Made by a program: the position numbers and the translations under genes. Positions 45,601 through 53,370 of a DNA stretch of 64,000 bases are shown here, piece after piece (position 1 is the first letter of the stretch; each line of letters begins with the position of its first letter). The notes beneath the pieces were generated by a model. That model was not told the DNA's origin. It ran no database searches and saw only the letters and a list, made by a program, of their open reading frames with translations. The stretch is from Metallumcola ferriviriculae (GTDB lineage Bacteria > Bacillota > JADQBR01), in NCBI RefSeq assembly GCF_035573695.1, contig NZ_CP121694.1, positions 3,542,001 through 3,606,000 of the forward strand, in the 5' to 3' direction.

Positions 45601-46732
45601 ATTGAACAGTGCCATCCGCGGAGTGGTTGTCCACCACAATCAGTTCATAAGAATCTATTGCCGTATATTTTCTAATGCTGTCAATACAAAGTTTGCTATA
45701 TTCCAAATTGTTATAAGTCAAAATTACAATGCTGGTTAGGGGAGTTCCAGAACTACCCTTCCCTTGGCCTATTTGGTTGATAAATCCTGTTATCTCATCC
45801 TTTAGTTCTTTTGAAGGCACATAAGGCAGTGCCCGTTGGTATGTATTACTGGCTTGTTTTTTCAGCCCTTTCACTGTATAAAGGTATCCTAAGTTATATA
45901 GCAAGTCGAAGTTATTGGGCTCTAAGTCTAAGCCCTTTTTAAGATAAATTTCCGCCTCGTTTAAGCTTTTTTTCATAATAGCGATAATTGCTTTCATAGA
46001 ATATAGATCTATATCATTAGAAACGACCGCTTCGTATTCTGTTAATATTTCTTTGGCGTCCTCGAAATAGCCTTCAGTAATCAACGCTTCTACTTTCGAT
46101 TTGACTTGCTGCTGGTGTTGTCTTAATTCTTCCTCTACGTCATTGGTTTGATCAAACTTGCAATCCTGAAATATTTCCTCAATTTTCGTAACTACTTCTT
46201 TAAATCCGTCCTCCAAATCAGCCACTTTATTTATAATAACTCCTGCTGTTAATTGGTCAATATCTATCAATAATTCTTTTAATTTAAGTTTACTAAAATA
46301 ATCTGAAATCTCGTCATTGTAGTTTAATTGCAAGACGGGTTGCAGTAATGCTAGTGATAGCGTATTGACTACTGGTGCCAAATTAATACTAAAATAACAT
46401 TGGTTTAATACCGTCAACGCCCCTTGGTGATTAATAGTGTAGTCTAACGAACGGACATCTTGGTGCTGATATCTGCAAGCAAATTTTTCACACATCTCTA
46501 TATCCATGTCTTCGAAAGGACAGATGCTTATTTTATATCCCTTGTTAACAAGTATTTGCAGTGCTATTTCCAGATGGTCTTCCAACCGCTGAGCCATCTT
46601 AGTATAAACAACAAATACTTCCTTAGACTGCAAACGACCCCTAGTATCCTCAATGACTAAACTATCTTCATTAGAAAAATTGAGCCCTTCAATTATGGTG
46701 TTTAGATAGGAAAGTCGCTTTTTAAAAGTCAT
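42677..46732 (-). CDS. Giant glycosyltransferase: TPR, GT2, methyltransferase-like, GT2, GT2
   Basis: 1351 residues. The order is: an N-terminal region (1-200) of unknown fold that resembles a degenerate glycosyltransferase-like region; TPR (about 205-320); GT2-1 (333-560, TSIVILTYNNLEYSKLCIDS, VVDNHSADGT, LLLNNDT); a methyltransferase-like domain (590-725, ILQVGCTGGGTLLDIG); GT2-2 (733-960, LVSILIPAFNRPDYLEIALN, DDD at 821-823); GT2-3 (1048-1290, LVSILIPAYNKPDYLEAALN, HDD at 1138-1140). GT2-2 and GT2-3 are clear tandem duplicates. ATG 46732 follows TAAGGAG by nine bases. It probably builds a flagellin glycan of several sugars. Confidence 0.88.
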   Translation of the reverse strand: MTFKKRLSYLNTIIEGLNFSNEDSLVIEDTRGRLQSKEVFVVYTKMAQRLEDHLEIALQILVNKGYKISICPFEDMDIEMCEKFACRYQHQDVRSLDYTINHQGALTVLNQCYFSINLAPVVNTLSLALLQPVLQLNYNDEISDYFSKLKLKELLIDIDQLTAGVIINKVADLEDGFKEVVTKIEEIFQDCKFDQTNDVEEELRQHQQQVKSKVEALITEGYFEDAKEILTEYEAVVSNDIDLYSMKAIIAIMKKSLNEAEIYLKKGLDLEPNNFDLLYNLGYLYTVKGLKKQASNTYQRALPYVPSKELKDEITGFINQIGQGKGSSGTPLTSIVILTYNNLEYSKLCIDSIRKYTAIDSYELIVVDNHSADGTVQWLKEQRDIRCIFNKENYGFPKGCNQGIQIAAGDSILLLNNDTVVTPNWLDNLKAALDSSKDIGAVGAVTNSCSNYQVVPAQYTNLEEMFRFANKYNVSDANKWEERLRLVGFCMLIRKEVVDKVGLLDEQFTPGNFEDDDYSLRVRQAGYRLLLCKDTFIHHFGSASFGKRSEAYNQLLRTNSKKFQAKWGVDPYHFIEIRKDITDVIKENVGGCKNILQVGCTGGGTLLDIGREFPQAELFGVEDINVALPDVCKFATIRSNLKSFDGQRFDCIIITSQVRNLKHFRDTLATLAEYLEEAVIVIASIPSELDVENKQFGRQLKKLFQNYSLKTINTERGLLACLKIGHMQAKLPLVSILIPAFNRPDYLEIALNSVLAQTYEKIEIVICDDSTTDDVGNMIQKYLTGHSNIRYYRNETNLGQFDNDLRLLGLAEGEYINFLMDDDVFEVEKIEKMMRYYLQDMNEEIKLVTSHRQMINKKGMKLPKKGVTQQLFKEDTVLKGIEFGDLMLRQNFNCIGEPTTVLFRKKDLIEPFGCFNGRKYGCNVDIATWLNLLSQGKAVYIAETLSYFRIHDEQQLSSLKMKLLGAMDYAHEVLTAREKGFLVKEKDFNETILNCQNYITYVLNDLKEKNYNQTDVSELQNFQQKLLNLKQKTYMESRDIEITAAAPLVSILIPAYNKPDYLEAALNSSLNQTYPNIEIIIGDDSTNNKVEKRVSSYLKKYDNIKYFRNLPPVKDFGLTNVKRCLEKSCGEYINFLMHDDMFHPQKIEKMISHYQANNNVTLVTSYRHLIDEKGEILSPLPATKKLFNETTVVKGKDLGRFIIKNLINVIGEPTTVLIKKEYLGEDFGLYTGKEYCNLIDVASWLTLLNKGDAVYISEGLSYFRQHEDQNQKNTSLHVMGIIEWYRLVQDSFKVGLLDRTEYLQTIKHWFVSHASVLKEVDHTLSQETKAELYNIFNEALGLTLFEENQVG

Positions 46733-46763
46733 ATAGTTATGCTCCTTACTTATCAAAGTTTTT

Positions 46764-48710
46764 TCACTGCAGCTTACTTTTTAAGTAATTAGAATCGGGG
46801 AAGTATTCTATCCCTGTTTTTACCCACTGATTTAGCTTACCATAATCACTTAGCAACTCGGAAAAAAGTATTCCTACGCGATATACTCTGTAATCTTTTG
46901 GGGACAACTGTAAGGCTTTTTCCAATTTCACCGAAGCTTCCTTTGCTCCATCTACTCCGTAAATTCTGTACAAGCATTCTGCTTGTTTAATCAGAATATC
47001 TGAATAAATACTATCTAAAAAAGTTTCCCCACTCATTTCAGTTGCGAAAAACTCCTCATAACACATTAATGCCACTGCATATTCTTCATAAAGATATAAA
47101 GTTTCTGCAACTTCCCATAGCAAATTATTATTCCTAAGTAAGCTGATCCGGTCTTTTACAAAATGAAATTCTTGTACTTTAATAGCAACTTCAAACACTT
47201 GGGCAATATCCATTCTATCTTCAGGTAAAAATAAAATATCTTGATTCAATTCCCGATCGGCCAACCTTTTCAGCGAAGGCTTTACCAGTTGTGAAACATC
47301 TCTGATAAGCTGTTCTTCTCTGCTTAAAATGGCTGAAGATATCATCTTAACTGCTAAAACATTATCAAACTTCTCTAAATAAAGCTTCTGAAAATCCTTG
47401 GCGGCACTGGGAAAATCCCGGCGTAATAGTTTTAGTTGGGCTGCTTCTTGCTCTAGATTAACCTTTTCGCCTGCCAGTTTATCTAAACAAAACTCCACAA
47501 TATTAGGTTCTCCGGCAGCCGAAGCCGCTTTAAGCAGCATCAGCACATCTTTGGGTGCCTGGTAGTCATATATCTTTGCAAATAAGCCAATAATGTCTTT
47601 TGTTTGCTCGAATTTGATAAGCACTCGCATCAAACTGTCTAATGCTTTATAATAATATCGATCGGCTTTCAAAACTTCAATTAGGAGTTTTACCGCCTCA
47701 TGATAATTTTCCACTTTAATGTTAAGATTTCCTACGGCAAAAAGCACTTCCTTAAAATCATGAAGTATTCCTGACTGAGAACCTAATCCCTGTTCCATCA
47801 AATTTAACCCTTTATCATAAGCCAATATGGCATCGGTTATCCGGTACCGCTGTTCTAATAGCGCCCCATGGTAAAAATAAAAATCAGGAAAATCAGGATA
47901 CTCATCAATTGCCTGTTGAATAATTTGGTTAATATTCTCTGCAGGATGCTTTTCATGAATTAAACATTTAAGCATATTTAAGTAATTCTTTTTATAGATG
48001 TCTAATTTGCTGTTCTGCCTATAATCCAGCGATTTCTCGGCATATTCCAAGGCCTCTTTGCTATGCCCTTTAGCCAAAAACGCTTCCGAGAGATAAAAGC
48101 AAAGCAGGCTGTCTTGGGGTTTATTCTCTAATTCTTTCAATAGTATTTCTATATTCCTGTCCGCTTTGTTTTTTCTTTCCATCTCAGAACGGGAATATCC
48201 TGTATGCATAATCGTTAGGAATTTGGTAGCGTCTAGCTTTTTGGAATGCTGTTTCTTAGAAACCAGTTTTTCATGGATAGCACCCTCATATCTAATGAAA
48301 GGAGAATTTCGGAAAATTCGGGTTTGGTTAAAAGAATTTATCATAGATTTAGTACCCGTATCATAGTTAGCTAACAGCGCATCAATGAAATCTGCTTTTT
48401 CTTTCTCAGCTAGTTTTAGCACCATGGACAACTTTTCAGCAGTTTGCTCGGTAAGGTATTCATCTGCGTCTAAAAATATTATCCAATCACCGGTTGCTTT
48501 GGCTATAGCCGCGTTTTTAGCATTGGAGAAGTTATTATCCCACTGATAATAAGAGACCTTTGCGCCCAATTCCTTGGCCACGTTAACAGTATTATCCGAC
48601 GAGCCTGTATCCACCACGATCATTTCTGAAACAACTGATGCAATACTCCCTAAACAAGCAGGCAGATTTTCTTGCTCATTTTTTGTTATTACACACGCAG
48701 ATATTTTCAT
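46764..48710 (-). CDS. GT2 glycosyltransferase with C-terminal TPR array
   Basis: 648 residues. An N-terminal GT2 domain (1-230) has MKISACVITKNEQENLPACL, MIVVDTGSSDNT and the catalytic DAD at 81-83 (WIIFLDADEYL). The rest is helical repeats of TPR type. The fold order matches peptide/protein glycosyltransferases of the SunS and flagellin-modifying kind. It stands first in the island, directly after the flagellin gene, and is the best candidate for the enzyme adding the first sugar. ATG 48710 is eight bases after AAAGGA; the upstream TTG at 48752 lies inside the flagellin terminator and is not used. Confidence 0.87.
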   Translation of the reverse strand: MKISACVITKNEQENLPACLGSIASVVSEMIVVDTGSSDNTVNVAKELGAKVSYYQWDNNFSNAKNAAIAKATGDWIIFLDADEYLTEQTAEKLSMVLKLAEKEKADFIDALLANYDTGTKSMINSFNQTRIFRNSPFIRYEGAIHEKLVSKKQHSKKLDATKFLTIMHTGYSRSEMERKNKADRNIEILLKELENKPQDSLLCFYLSEAFLAKGHSKEALEYAEKSLDYRQNSKLDIYKKNYLNMLKCLIHEKHPAENINQIIQQAIDEYPDFPDFYFYHGALLEQRYRITDAILAYDKGLNLMEQGLGSQSGILHDFKEVLFAVGNLNIKVENYHEAVKLLIEVLKADRYYYKALDSLMRVLIKFEQTKDIIGLFAKIYDYQAPKDVLMLLKAASAAGEPNIVEFCLDKLAGEKVNLEQEAAQLKLLRRDFPSAAKDFQKLYLEKFDNVLAVKMISSAILSREEQLIRDVSQLVKPSLKRLADRELNQDILFLPEDRMDIAQVFEVAIKVQEFHFVKDRISLLRNNNLLWEVAETLYLYEEYAVALMCYEEFFATEMSGETFLDSIYSDILIKQAECLYRIYGVDGAKEASVKLEKALQLSPKDYRVYRVGILFSELLSDYGKLNQWVKTGIEYFPDSNYLKSKLQ

Positions 48711-48734
48711 TTCCATAATCCTTTCGGATGAGAG

Positions 48735-48769
48735 TTTAAAAAGAGAGAGCAAGGTAAGCTTGCTCTCTC
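48735..48769 (-). terminator. Flagellin gene terminator
   Basis: An 11-bp perfect stem on the minus strand (GAGAGAGCAAG 48769-48759 with CTTGCTCTCTC 48753-48743, loop of 5) is followed by TTTTT. It lies 24 bases after the flagellin stop and separates flagellin mRNA from the glycosylation island. Confidence 0.95.
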
Positions 48770-48793
48770 TCTCTTTTAACTTGGGAATTTAAC

Positions 48794-50395
48794 CTAACGT
48801 AATAACTGCAGCACCTGCTGCGGTAGTTGGTTCGCCTGAGCCAACATGGAAGTGGCAGCCTGGCTGAGAATATTACTCTTTGTAAACTTCATCATTTCGG
48901 TAGCCATATCCACGTCGCGGATACGGGATTCTGCAGCATTCATGTTCTGGGTGGAAGTGTTCAGGTTGTTAATGGTATGTTCCAACCGGTTTTGAACGGC
49001 ACCCATTTTACTGCGCTGCAGTGAAACGTTCTTAATGGCACCATCAATGGAATCTAATGCTTGAGATGCGCCCGCCGCTGTTGAAACATCCAAATTACCA
49101 ATACCCAGTGCGATAGTACGCATATCTTGAATTCCAAACGAAATAGTTTGGCCGCGGTTCGCCCCTATTTGGAAAGTCATGCCGCCATTGCTGGTCGCTT
49201 CTGTCTGAGCTTGACTGAGACCAAGGTCTGATACCGCAGTTTGACCGGCGCGGTCCTGTAATTGTACGGAACCGCTTTCACTGTTAACGCTAAACGCGCC
49301 GTTGTCACCTACAGTTACTGTTACATGCTCAATAAAGCCCTCTTCACCTGCTAGTTTGCCGCTAACAGTATTATAGTTATCTATCGAGGTATTAACAGCA
49401 GTTTCGATGGTAGTGGCGGAGTTGCTCATCGAGTCGCCATTGGTTATGTCAGAACCAAAGGTTACTTCCATTAGAACGCCATTTATTTCAAGATCCGCGG
49501 ATGCAACACTGCTGACAGTAGCACCATTATAAACACTCGTCCCGGCGTCAGTAGCTGAAGCACCGAATACATCTGCTAACACACCACTAGCCCCGGCGGT
49601 CAAGTTAGAATCAGTGCCTGTGCTGCCGCTTTCCATAGTCAAATCACCGGTGCCAGCATCAACGTAGCCGCTCACGTGGTCAATGTTCTTACCAGAGGCA
49701 TCTATGGCATTGTTAATGGTACTAATAATTAGATCCTTAGCTGCTGTCTTAGCGGTGTAGCTGGAACCAGTCGCCATACCGCCGTCAATCACGGCTTGTT
49801 GTTCGCTGGTAAGGTTCTGCCAGTCAACAGTGATGTCGGTACCGTCAACATTGATAGTTTCTGCTGTATAAGTACCAGGGCTACCAGTAGACATATTCGC
49901 ACTTAGAGAAGCGGAATCAAGCTTGGCTACAACTGCCCCGTTTGTGCTGCTGGAACCGGTAATGGCTCCCCCCTGCAGGTTACCGTTTAACAACTTTTGA
50001 GTGTTAAATTCAGTTGTGTTACCAATGCGGTCAATCTCATCTTTTAATGCTTGAACCTCATCCTGGATAGCCTTACGGTCTTCAGCAGTGTTAGTGCCGT
50101 TGGCAGACTGGTCGGATAGTTCTCTCATTCTCTGCAAGATGGAGTGGACCTCGTTTAGGCCACCCTCAGCAGTTTGAATTAAGGAAATACCATTTTGCGC
50201 GTTCCTGGATGCCTGCTCTAAACCGCGAATCTGACCACGCATCTTTTCTGAAATTGCTAGACCTGCTGCGTCATCACCGGCACGGTTGATGCGTAGACCG
50301 GACGACAGCTTTTCCAAAGACTTGGACGTGTTGATGTTGGCGTTACTTAATTGACGATAAGCATTTAAAGCCGCAATGTTAGTGTTAATTCTCAT
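48794..50395 (-). CDS. hag: Flagellin
   Basis: 533 residues. N-terminal D0/D1: MRINTNIAALNAYRQLSNAN, LEKLSSGLRINRAGDDAAGLAISEKMR, QTAEGGLNEVHSILQRMREL (to about 140). The C-terminal D1/D0 (about 440-533) ends in SQAATSMLAQANQLPQQVLQLLR. Between them is a roughly 300-residue variable region rich in Ser, Thr, Gly and Ala, probably surface-exposed and a target for glycosylation. The ATG has an AGGGAGG site about 10 bases upstream. It is transcribed from a sigma-28 promoter at 50538-50512, with two CsrA-type sites in the leader, and ends at a strong terminator. Confidence 0.98.
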   Translation of the reverse strand: MRINTNIAALNAYRQLSNANINTSKSLEKLSSGLRINRAGDDAAGLAISEKMRGQIRGLEQASRNAQNGISLIQTAEGGLNEVHSILQRMRELSDQSANGTNTAEDRKAIQDEVQALKDEIDRIGNTTEFNTQKLLNGNLQGGAITGSSSTNGAVVAKLDSASLSANMSTGSPGTYTAETINVDGTDITVDWQNLTSEQQAVIDGGMATGSSYTAKTAAKDLIISTINNAIDASGKNIDHVSGYVDAGTGDLTMESGSTGTDSNLTAGASGVLADVFGASATDAGTSVYNGATVSSVASADLEINGVLMEVTFGSDITNGDSMSNSATTIETAVNTSIDNYNTVSGKLAGEEGFIEHVTVTVGDNGAFSVNSESGSVQLQDRAGQTAVSDLGLSQAQTEATSNGGMTFQIGANRGQTISFGIQDMRTIALGIGNLDVSTAAGASQALDSIDGAIKNVSLQRSKMGAVQNRLEHTINNLNTSTQNMNAAESRIRDVDMATEMMKFTKSNILSQAATSMLAQANQLPQQVLQLLR

Positions 50396-50405
50396 GTTGT
50401 TTTAA

Positions 50406-50415
50406 ACCTCCCTGT
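50406..50415 (-). promoter_or_regulatory. CsrA site 2, over the flagellin Shine-Dalgarno sequence
   Basis: The minus strand reads ACAGGGAGGT, an exact match to the CsrA consensus ACANGGANGT, and it covers the SD of the flagellin gene. CsrA bound here would block ribosomes; FliW, encoded next to CsrA, would relieve it. This matches the known Bacillus hag leader. Confidence 0.8.
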
Positions 50416-50427
50416 TTTTGTTTAGAA

Positions 50428-50443
50428 GCGACCTCCATGTCGC
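50428..50443 (-). promoter_or_regulatory. CsrA site 1, hairpin in the flagellin leader
   Basis: A hairpin GCGAC-ATGGAG-GTCGC presents GGA in a six-base loop, and 50440-50431 reads ACATGGAGGT, again an exact ACANGGANGT. It lies 16 bases upstream of site 2, suitable for bridging by a CsrA dimer. Confidence 0.8.
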
Positions 50444-50459
50444 CTGATTTTATGACAAC

Positions 50460-50481
50460 TTCCCCGGGGCCCCTTGGGGAA
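50460..50481 (-). other. GC-rich multi-stable hairpin in the flagellin leader
   Basis: The minus strand has runs of C and G that can pair as TTCCCC...GGGGAA (ten-base loop) or as shorter alternatives within CCCC-AA-GGGG-CCCC-GGGG. It lies at about 30-50 bases after the promoter and upstream of both CsrA sites. It may stabilise the transcript. Confidence 0.5.
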
Positions 50482-50511
50482 AAGTTATCCATTGAAACCC
50501 CTACAATACAT

Positions 50512-50538
50512 ATATCGACTTATTTTTAGAAAACTTTA
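50512..50538 (-). promoter_or_regulatory. Sigma-28 promoter of the flagellin gene
   Basis: On the minus strand TAAA (50538-50535), 15 bases, then GTCGATAT (50519-50512). The consensus is TAAA-N15-GCCGATAT; one mismatch. The 5' leader would be about 110 bases. Confidence 0.9.
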
Positions 50539-50558
50539 GTCTTAAATTAAAAAACTTT

Positions 50559-50975
50559 TTAGCCGCTGATACTTAAATTTCTTTTCTGAGTGCTATAATC
50601 CTTAGTTCCCTGAGCTTCACCCAGCATTTGTGACCAAACATCCCTCAACTCTCGTGCCATCCCACAGACTTCCACCGCAATCTGCTTATCTTTTTTAATA
50701 TTTGCCTGCATTAAAGAATGGTGCATATACTCATATATCGTATAAAAGCTTTGGGCCAACTCTCCTGTTTCCCAGTTAATGCCGGACATCAACTCCAGAA
50801 TAATGTCTTGGCAGCGAATAAAGTTTTCATTTGCCCTGCTAATATCTTTATCATCCAAGGCTTCAATGGCATTTAAAGTAAATTTAACTGCCCCATCGTA
50901 AAGCATCAGCACCAGTTTTTCCTGGGAAATTGTCTGCACCTGGTTCTTTTTATAAGCATTTAAAGCCGAATTCAT
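50559..50975 (-). CDS. fliS: FliS, flagellin export chaperone
   Basis: 138 residues with the FliS pattern NAYKKNQVQTISQEKLVLMLYDGAVKFTLNAIEALDD and IYEYMHHSLMQANIKKD. It binds the flagellin C-terminus and FliW competition is known in Bacillus. The ATG at 50975 follows GGAGGGGAG; the upstream in-frame start at 51002 lies before that site. It is the last gene of the late operon, just before the flagellin promoter. Confidence 0.96.
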   Translation of the reverse strand: MNSALNAYKKNQVQTISQEKLVLMLYDGAVKFTLNAIEALDDKDISRANENFIRCQDIILELMSGINWETGELAQSFYTIYEYMHHSLMQANIKKDKQIAVEVCGMARELRDVWSQMLGEAQGTKDYSTQKRNLSISG

Positions 50976-50998
50976 AATCTCCCCTCCAAACCTTTCTT

Positions 50999-51382
50999 TC
51001 ACACGGTTTCATCTATCACTGCCCCGGTTGATTTTTCAACTGCCGTCAGCATTTCCATTACCTTTTCTGGAGACACATTAACATGTAATACCTTCTGCTT
51101 CGAAGTATCGATTATCCTTATATGCCAACGGCTCTTTTCTTCAACCATTTCAAAGGCCAGCGGCGTGTTCTTTTCTGCCAGTAATTCATTAAGGTCGCGT
51201 ATCGCCTTCTCCATGTCTTCCTTATTGTAGTGCCGCTTTTTCCTTTGCTTATTTTGTTTATTTTCCTGGGATTTATCTTCGGCTATCTTCGTTTTCTCCG
51301 ACTGAAAGACAACCTGTTTGCTGGTTCTTTCTTTAATACGGTTGACGACCAGGTTATCAATCCCTGGTATCTTAAAAAACAT
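50999..51382 (-). CDS. Second FlaG-like protein
   Basis: 127 residues. A basic, Gln/Lys-rich N-terminal half (about 15-52) is followed by a FlaG-like C-terminal domain (LAFEMVEEKSRWHIRIIDTSKQKVLHVNVSPEKVMEML) comparable to RFEFSIHEATKEIMVKVVNTETDEVIREIPPEKIL of the flaG at 53371-53745. Its function is unclear; FlaG affects filament length in other bacteria. ATG 51382 has AAGGAG eight bases upstream. Confidence 0.65.
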   Translation of the reverse strand: MFFKIPGIDNLVVNRIKERTSKQVVFQSEKTKIAEDKSQENKQNKQRKKRHYNKEDMEKAIRDLNELLAEKNTPLAFEMVEEKSRWHIRIIDTSKQKVLHVNVSPEKVMEMLTAVEKSTGAVIDETV

Positions 51383-51403
51383 CCCACTCACTCCTTGAAA
51401 AGG

Positions 51404-51814
51404 TTAGCCTTTTCTGTCCAGCAGTGTTCCCTCAATGGAAAGATGGTCCCCTCTGTACAAGGAGTGCATTCTTCTTCTGATTTTGGTATGTTTAATCTTT
51501 TCTAAGGTGTCACGCTTCATCGTTTCCAGTAATTTATTATTATCCCTGTCAATAGATAATGTCTCAGCAATTATTTCCTGAATTTCCTTGTTTATTTCCT
51601 GATTTGTGTGGGTAAAACTAATGCGCTCTCGGTTGCTAAGTCTCTTGTCAATAGCATCTATCTGCTCTATTAAATCCTGTTTTATATTACTTAACTCCCC
51701 GAGTTGAGCGTAGGCCTCATCTGACATACATTCCGACTGTTCCCGGGTTAGACGCAGAAAGCGACTAAGAAGTTCTTTTTTATCTGCCAGCAGCTTATCT
51801 TTACCTTTCAGCAC
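51404..51814 (-). CDS. FliT-like flagellar chaperone
   Basis: 136 residues, all predicted helix, with LSRFLRLTREQSECMSDEAYAQLGELSNIKQDLIEQIDAIDKRL. Size, composition and position directly after fliD fit FliT, the FliD chaperone, although sequence alone is weak. The start is GTG at 51814, nine to ten bases after AAGGA. Confidence 0.6.
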   Translation of the reverse strand: MLKGKDKLLADKKELLSRFLRLTREQSECMSDEAYAQLGELSNIKQDLIEQIDAIDKRLSNRERISFTHTNQEINKEIQEIIAETLSIDRDNNKLLETMKRDTLEKIKHTKIRRRMHSLYRGDHLSIEGTLLDRKG

Positions 51815-51828
51815 CCTATCATCATCCT

Positions 51829-53358
51829 TTAAGCACCACCGCTGTTAAACTGCTGGGCCAGCCACGCGCTCTGGGCGTTCATTTGCTGAATAGCCTGTTC
51901 CATCCTGGAGAAATCCTTCCAATACCGGTCCTCTACATCCAGCAGCCTATCCTCCCATTTATCAATTCTATCATCTAAGCTGCTTAGTTTTTTACCGATA
52001 TAGCTGTTATCTACGGTAGTAAACCCGGTTTGGCTGCCGGCCTTATCGATCAGACGCTTAGTGGCATTAATAATCGCATCATAAAGCTTGATACCAATAC
52101 CTTGTTCATTATCTACCGCACTATCGTTGGTAAATAAATCCTTAACACCTTGCACATCATCGTTAAGTGCTTTTTGCAGCTTACCTTCATCAAGGTGAAG
52201 CTTCCCCAACTCATACCAAGACCCGGTAGTAATGCCTATTTCAGTCATGTTGGTGTAACTGCCACCGATGTTTTCTACAATATCAGATATCCCTTTACGT
52301 AAGTCCGACACAACTTTATTGAGAATAGGGTCATTTTGTAACAGACCGCTCTTGGCTTTTTCCTCCCAGAGCTCTATCTCTTTGTCGGACATTCCTTCCT
52401 TTTGACTTTCAGTAAGTGGTGGGAAGTCCCTGTACCTTTTTTCTTGTAATTCAGTATTAATGTCTTCCATAGTTTCGTTATAAAGCTCTACAAAGTCTTT
52501 AATGCTGTTAAAAACAGCCTCGGTATCTGCACTGACCATAACAGTAGATGGAACTGGATTTCCGCCTGCATCCTGATTGCTGATACCTTTTAAGTTAAAG
52601 GTAACTGCATTAATGGTAAATTGGTTAGAAGACTTAGAGAGCGCTGTCCCGTTTAAGGTAAATTGAGCATCTTCGCCTACAGCTATCTGGGATTTGTCGA
52701 TGTGCAGTGCAAATCCCATTAAAGTGTTTCCATTAACAGCAACCGTATCTTTCACATCTATTTGCTGACCGGCGCCGGTGTTATCGCTCATCAAGAAAAA
52801 TCTTTTCAAGTCGGCATCATAGGAAGCCGTCACTCCCAAACCATTCCCGGTAGCATCCTTATACTCATTTATCGTCTTTACAACCGTGTAAACACTGTCT
52901 TGAGTCGCATCAAAAGAAAACTCCGTGCCATTAATGGTGAAAGCCAGCGTCTTATCAGCAGCGGTGGCGCCGAAACCAAATTGCTGCTCTAATGTTGCCC
53001 CAGTAGTATAAGCAGCAGTCTCAACGGTGCTGGTCTTATAAGCCGCCTTCGCAAGGTTGGATACGGAAATCTCGTAAGTACCTGCTACTGCTGCAGCATT
53101 GGCGGAAACCTCCGCAACACTCGAATTACCCGATGTGGCAGTCTTAGCATCGAAAGTGGAAGGCAGTCTAAGAGAAAACACCTCGTCTCTCAAAGCATAT
53201 AATGATTTGTTGATATCACGATATTCGTCCTGCTTCCATTGCAGTGTTTGCTGCTCTTGTTTCAACCTATCTAGAGGGATTCGCTCAGCCTTCATCAAGT
53301 CCTTCACGATGCTGTCAATATCCATACCGCTTGCCAACCCGCCTATTCTTAAAGGCAT
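51829..53358 (-). CDS. fliD: FliD, filament cap protein
   Basis: 509 residues: FliD N-terminus MPLRIGGLASGMDIDSIVKDLMKAERIPLDRLKQEQQTLQWKQDEYRDI, central FliD_C part with IGITTGSWYELGKLHLDEGKLQKAL, and a C-terminal coiled coil ending WLAQQFNSGGA. It caps the filament and folds flagellin. The ATG has an AAGGGGTGA site. It lies 12 bp after flaG. Confidence 0.97.
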   Translation of the reverse strand: MPLRIGGLASGMDIDSIVKDLMKAERIPLDRLKQEQQTLQWKQDEYRDINKSLYALRDEVFSLRLPSTFDAKTATSGNSSVAEVSANAAAVAGTYEISVSNLAKAAYKTSTVETAAYTTGATLEQQFGFGATAADKTLAFTINGTEFSFDATQDSVYTVVKTINEYKDATGNGLGVTASYDADLKRFFLMSDNTGAGQQIDVKDTVAVNGNTLMGFALHIDKSQIAVGEDAQFTLNGTALSKSSNQFTINAVTFNLKGISNQDAGGNPVPSTVMVSADTEAVFNSIKDFVELYNETMEDINTELQEKRYRDFPPLTESQKEGMSDKEIELWEEKAKSGLLQNDPILNKVVSDLRKGISDIVENIGGSYTNMTEIGITTGSWYELGKLHLDEGKLQKALNDDVQGVKDLFTNDSAVDNEQGIGIKLYDAIINATKRLIDKAGSQTGFTTVDNSYIGKKLSSLDDRIDKWEDRLLDVEDRYWKDFSRMEQAIQQMNAQSAWLAQQFNSGGA

Positions 53359-53370
53359 CTAACTCACCCC

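Noticed and set aside
42677-46732. Fusion by sequencing error of separate glycosyltransferase genes
   Set aside because: A single uninterrupted frame with domain linkers of sensible length and no internal SD-start pairs noted at domain borders; error is still possible but not supported.
48711-48752. N-terminal extension of the GT2-TPR protein from TTG 48752
   Set aside because: The extension lies inside the flagellin terminator hairpin, and ATG 48710 has an SD and gives the conserved GT2 start.
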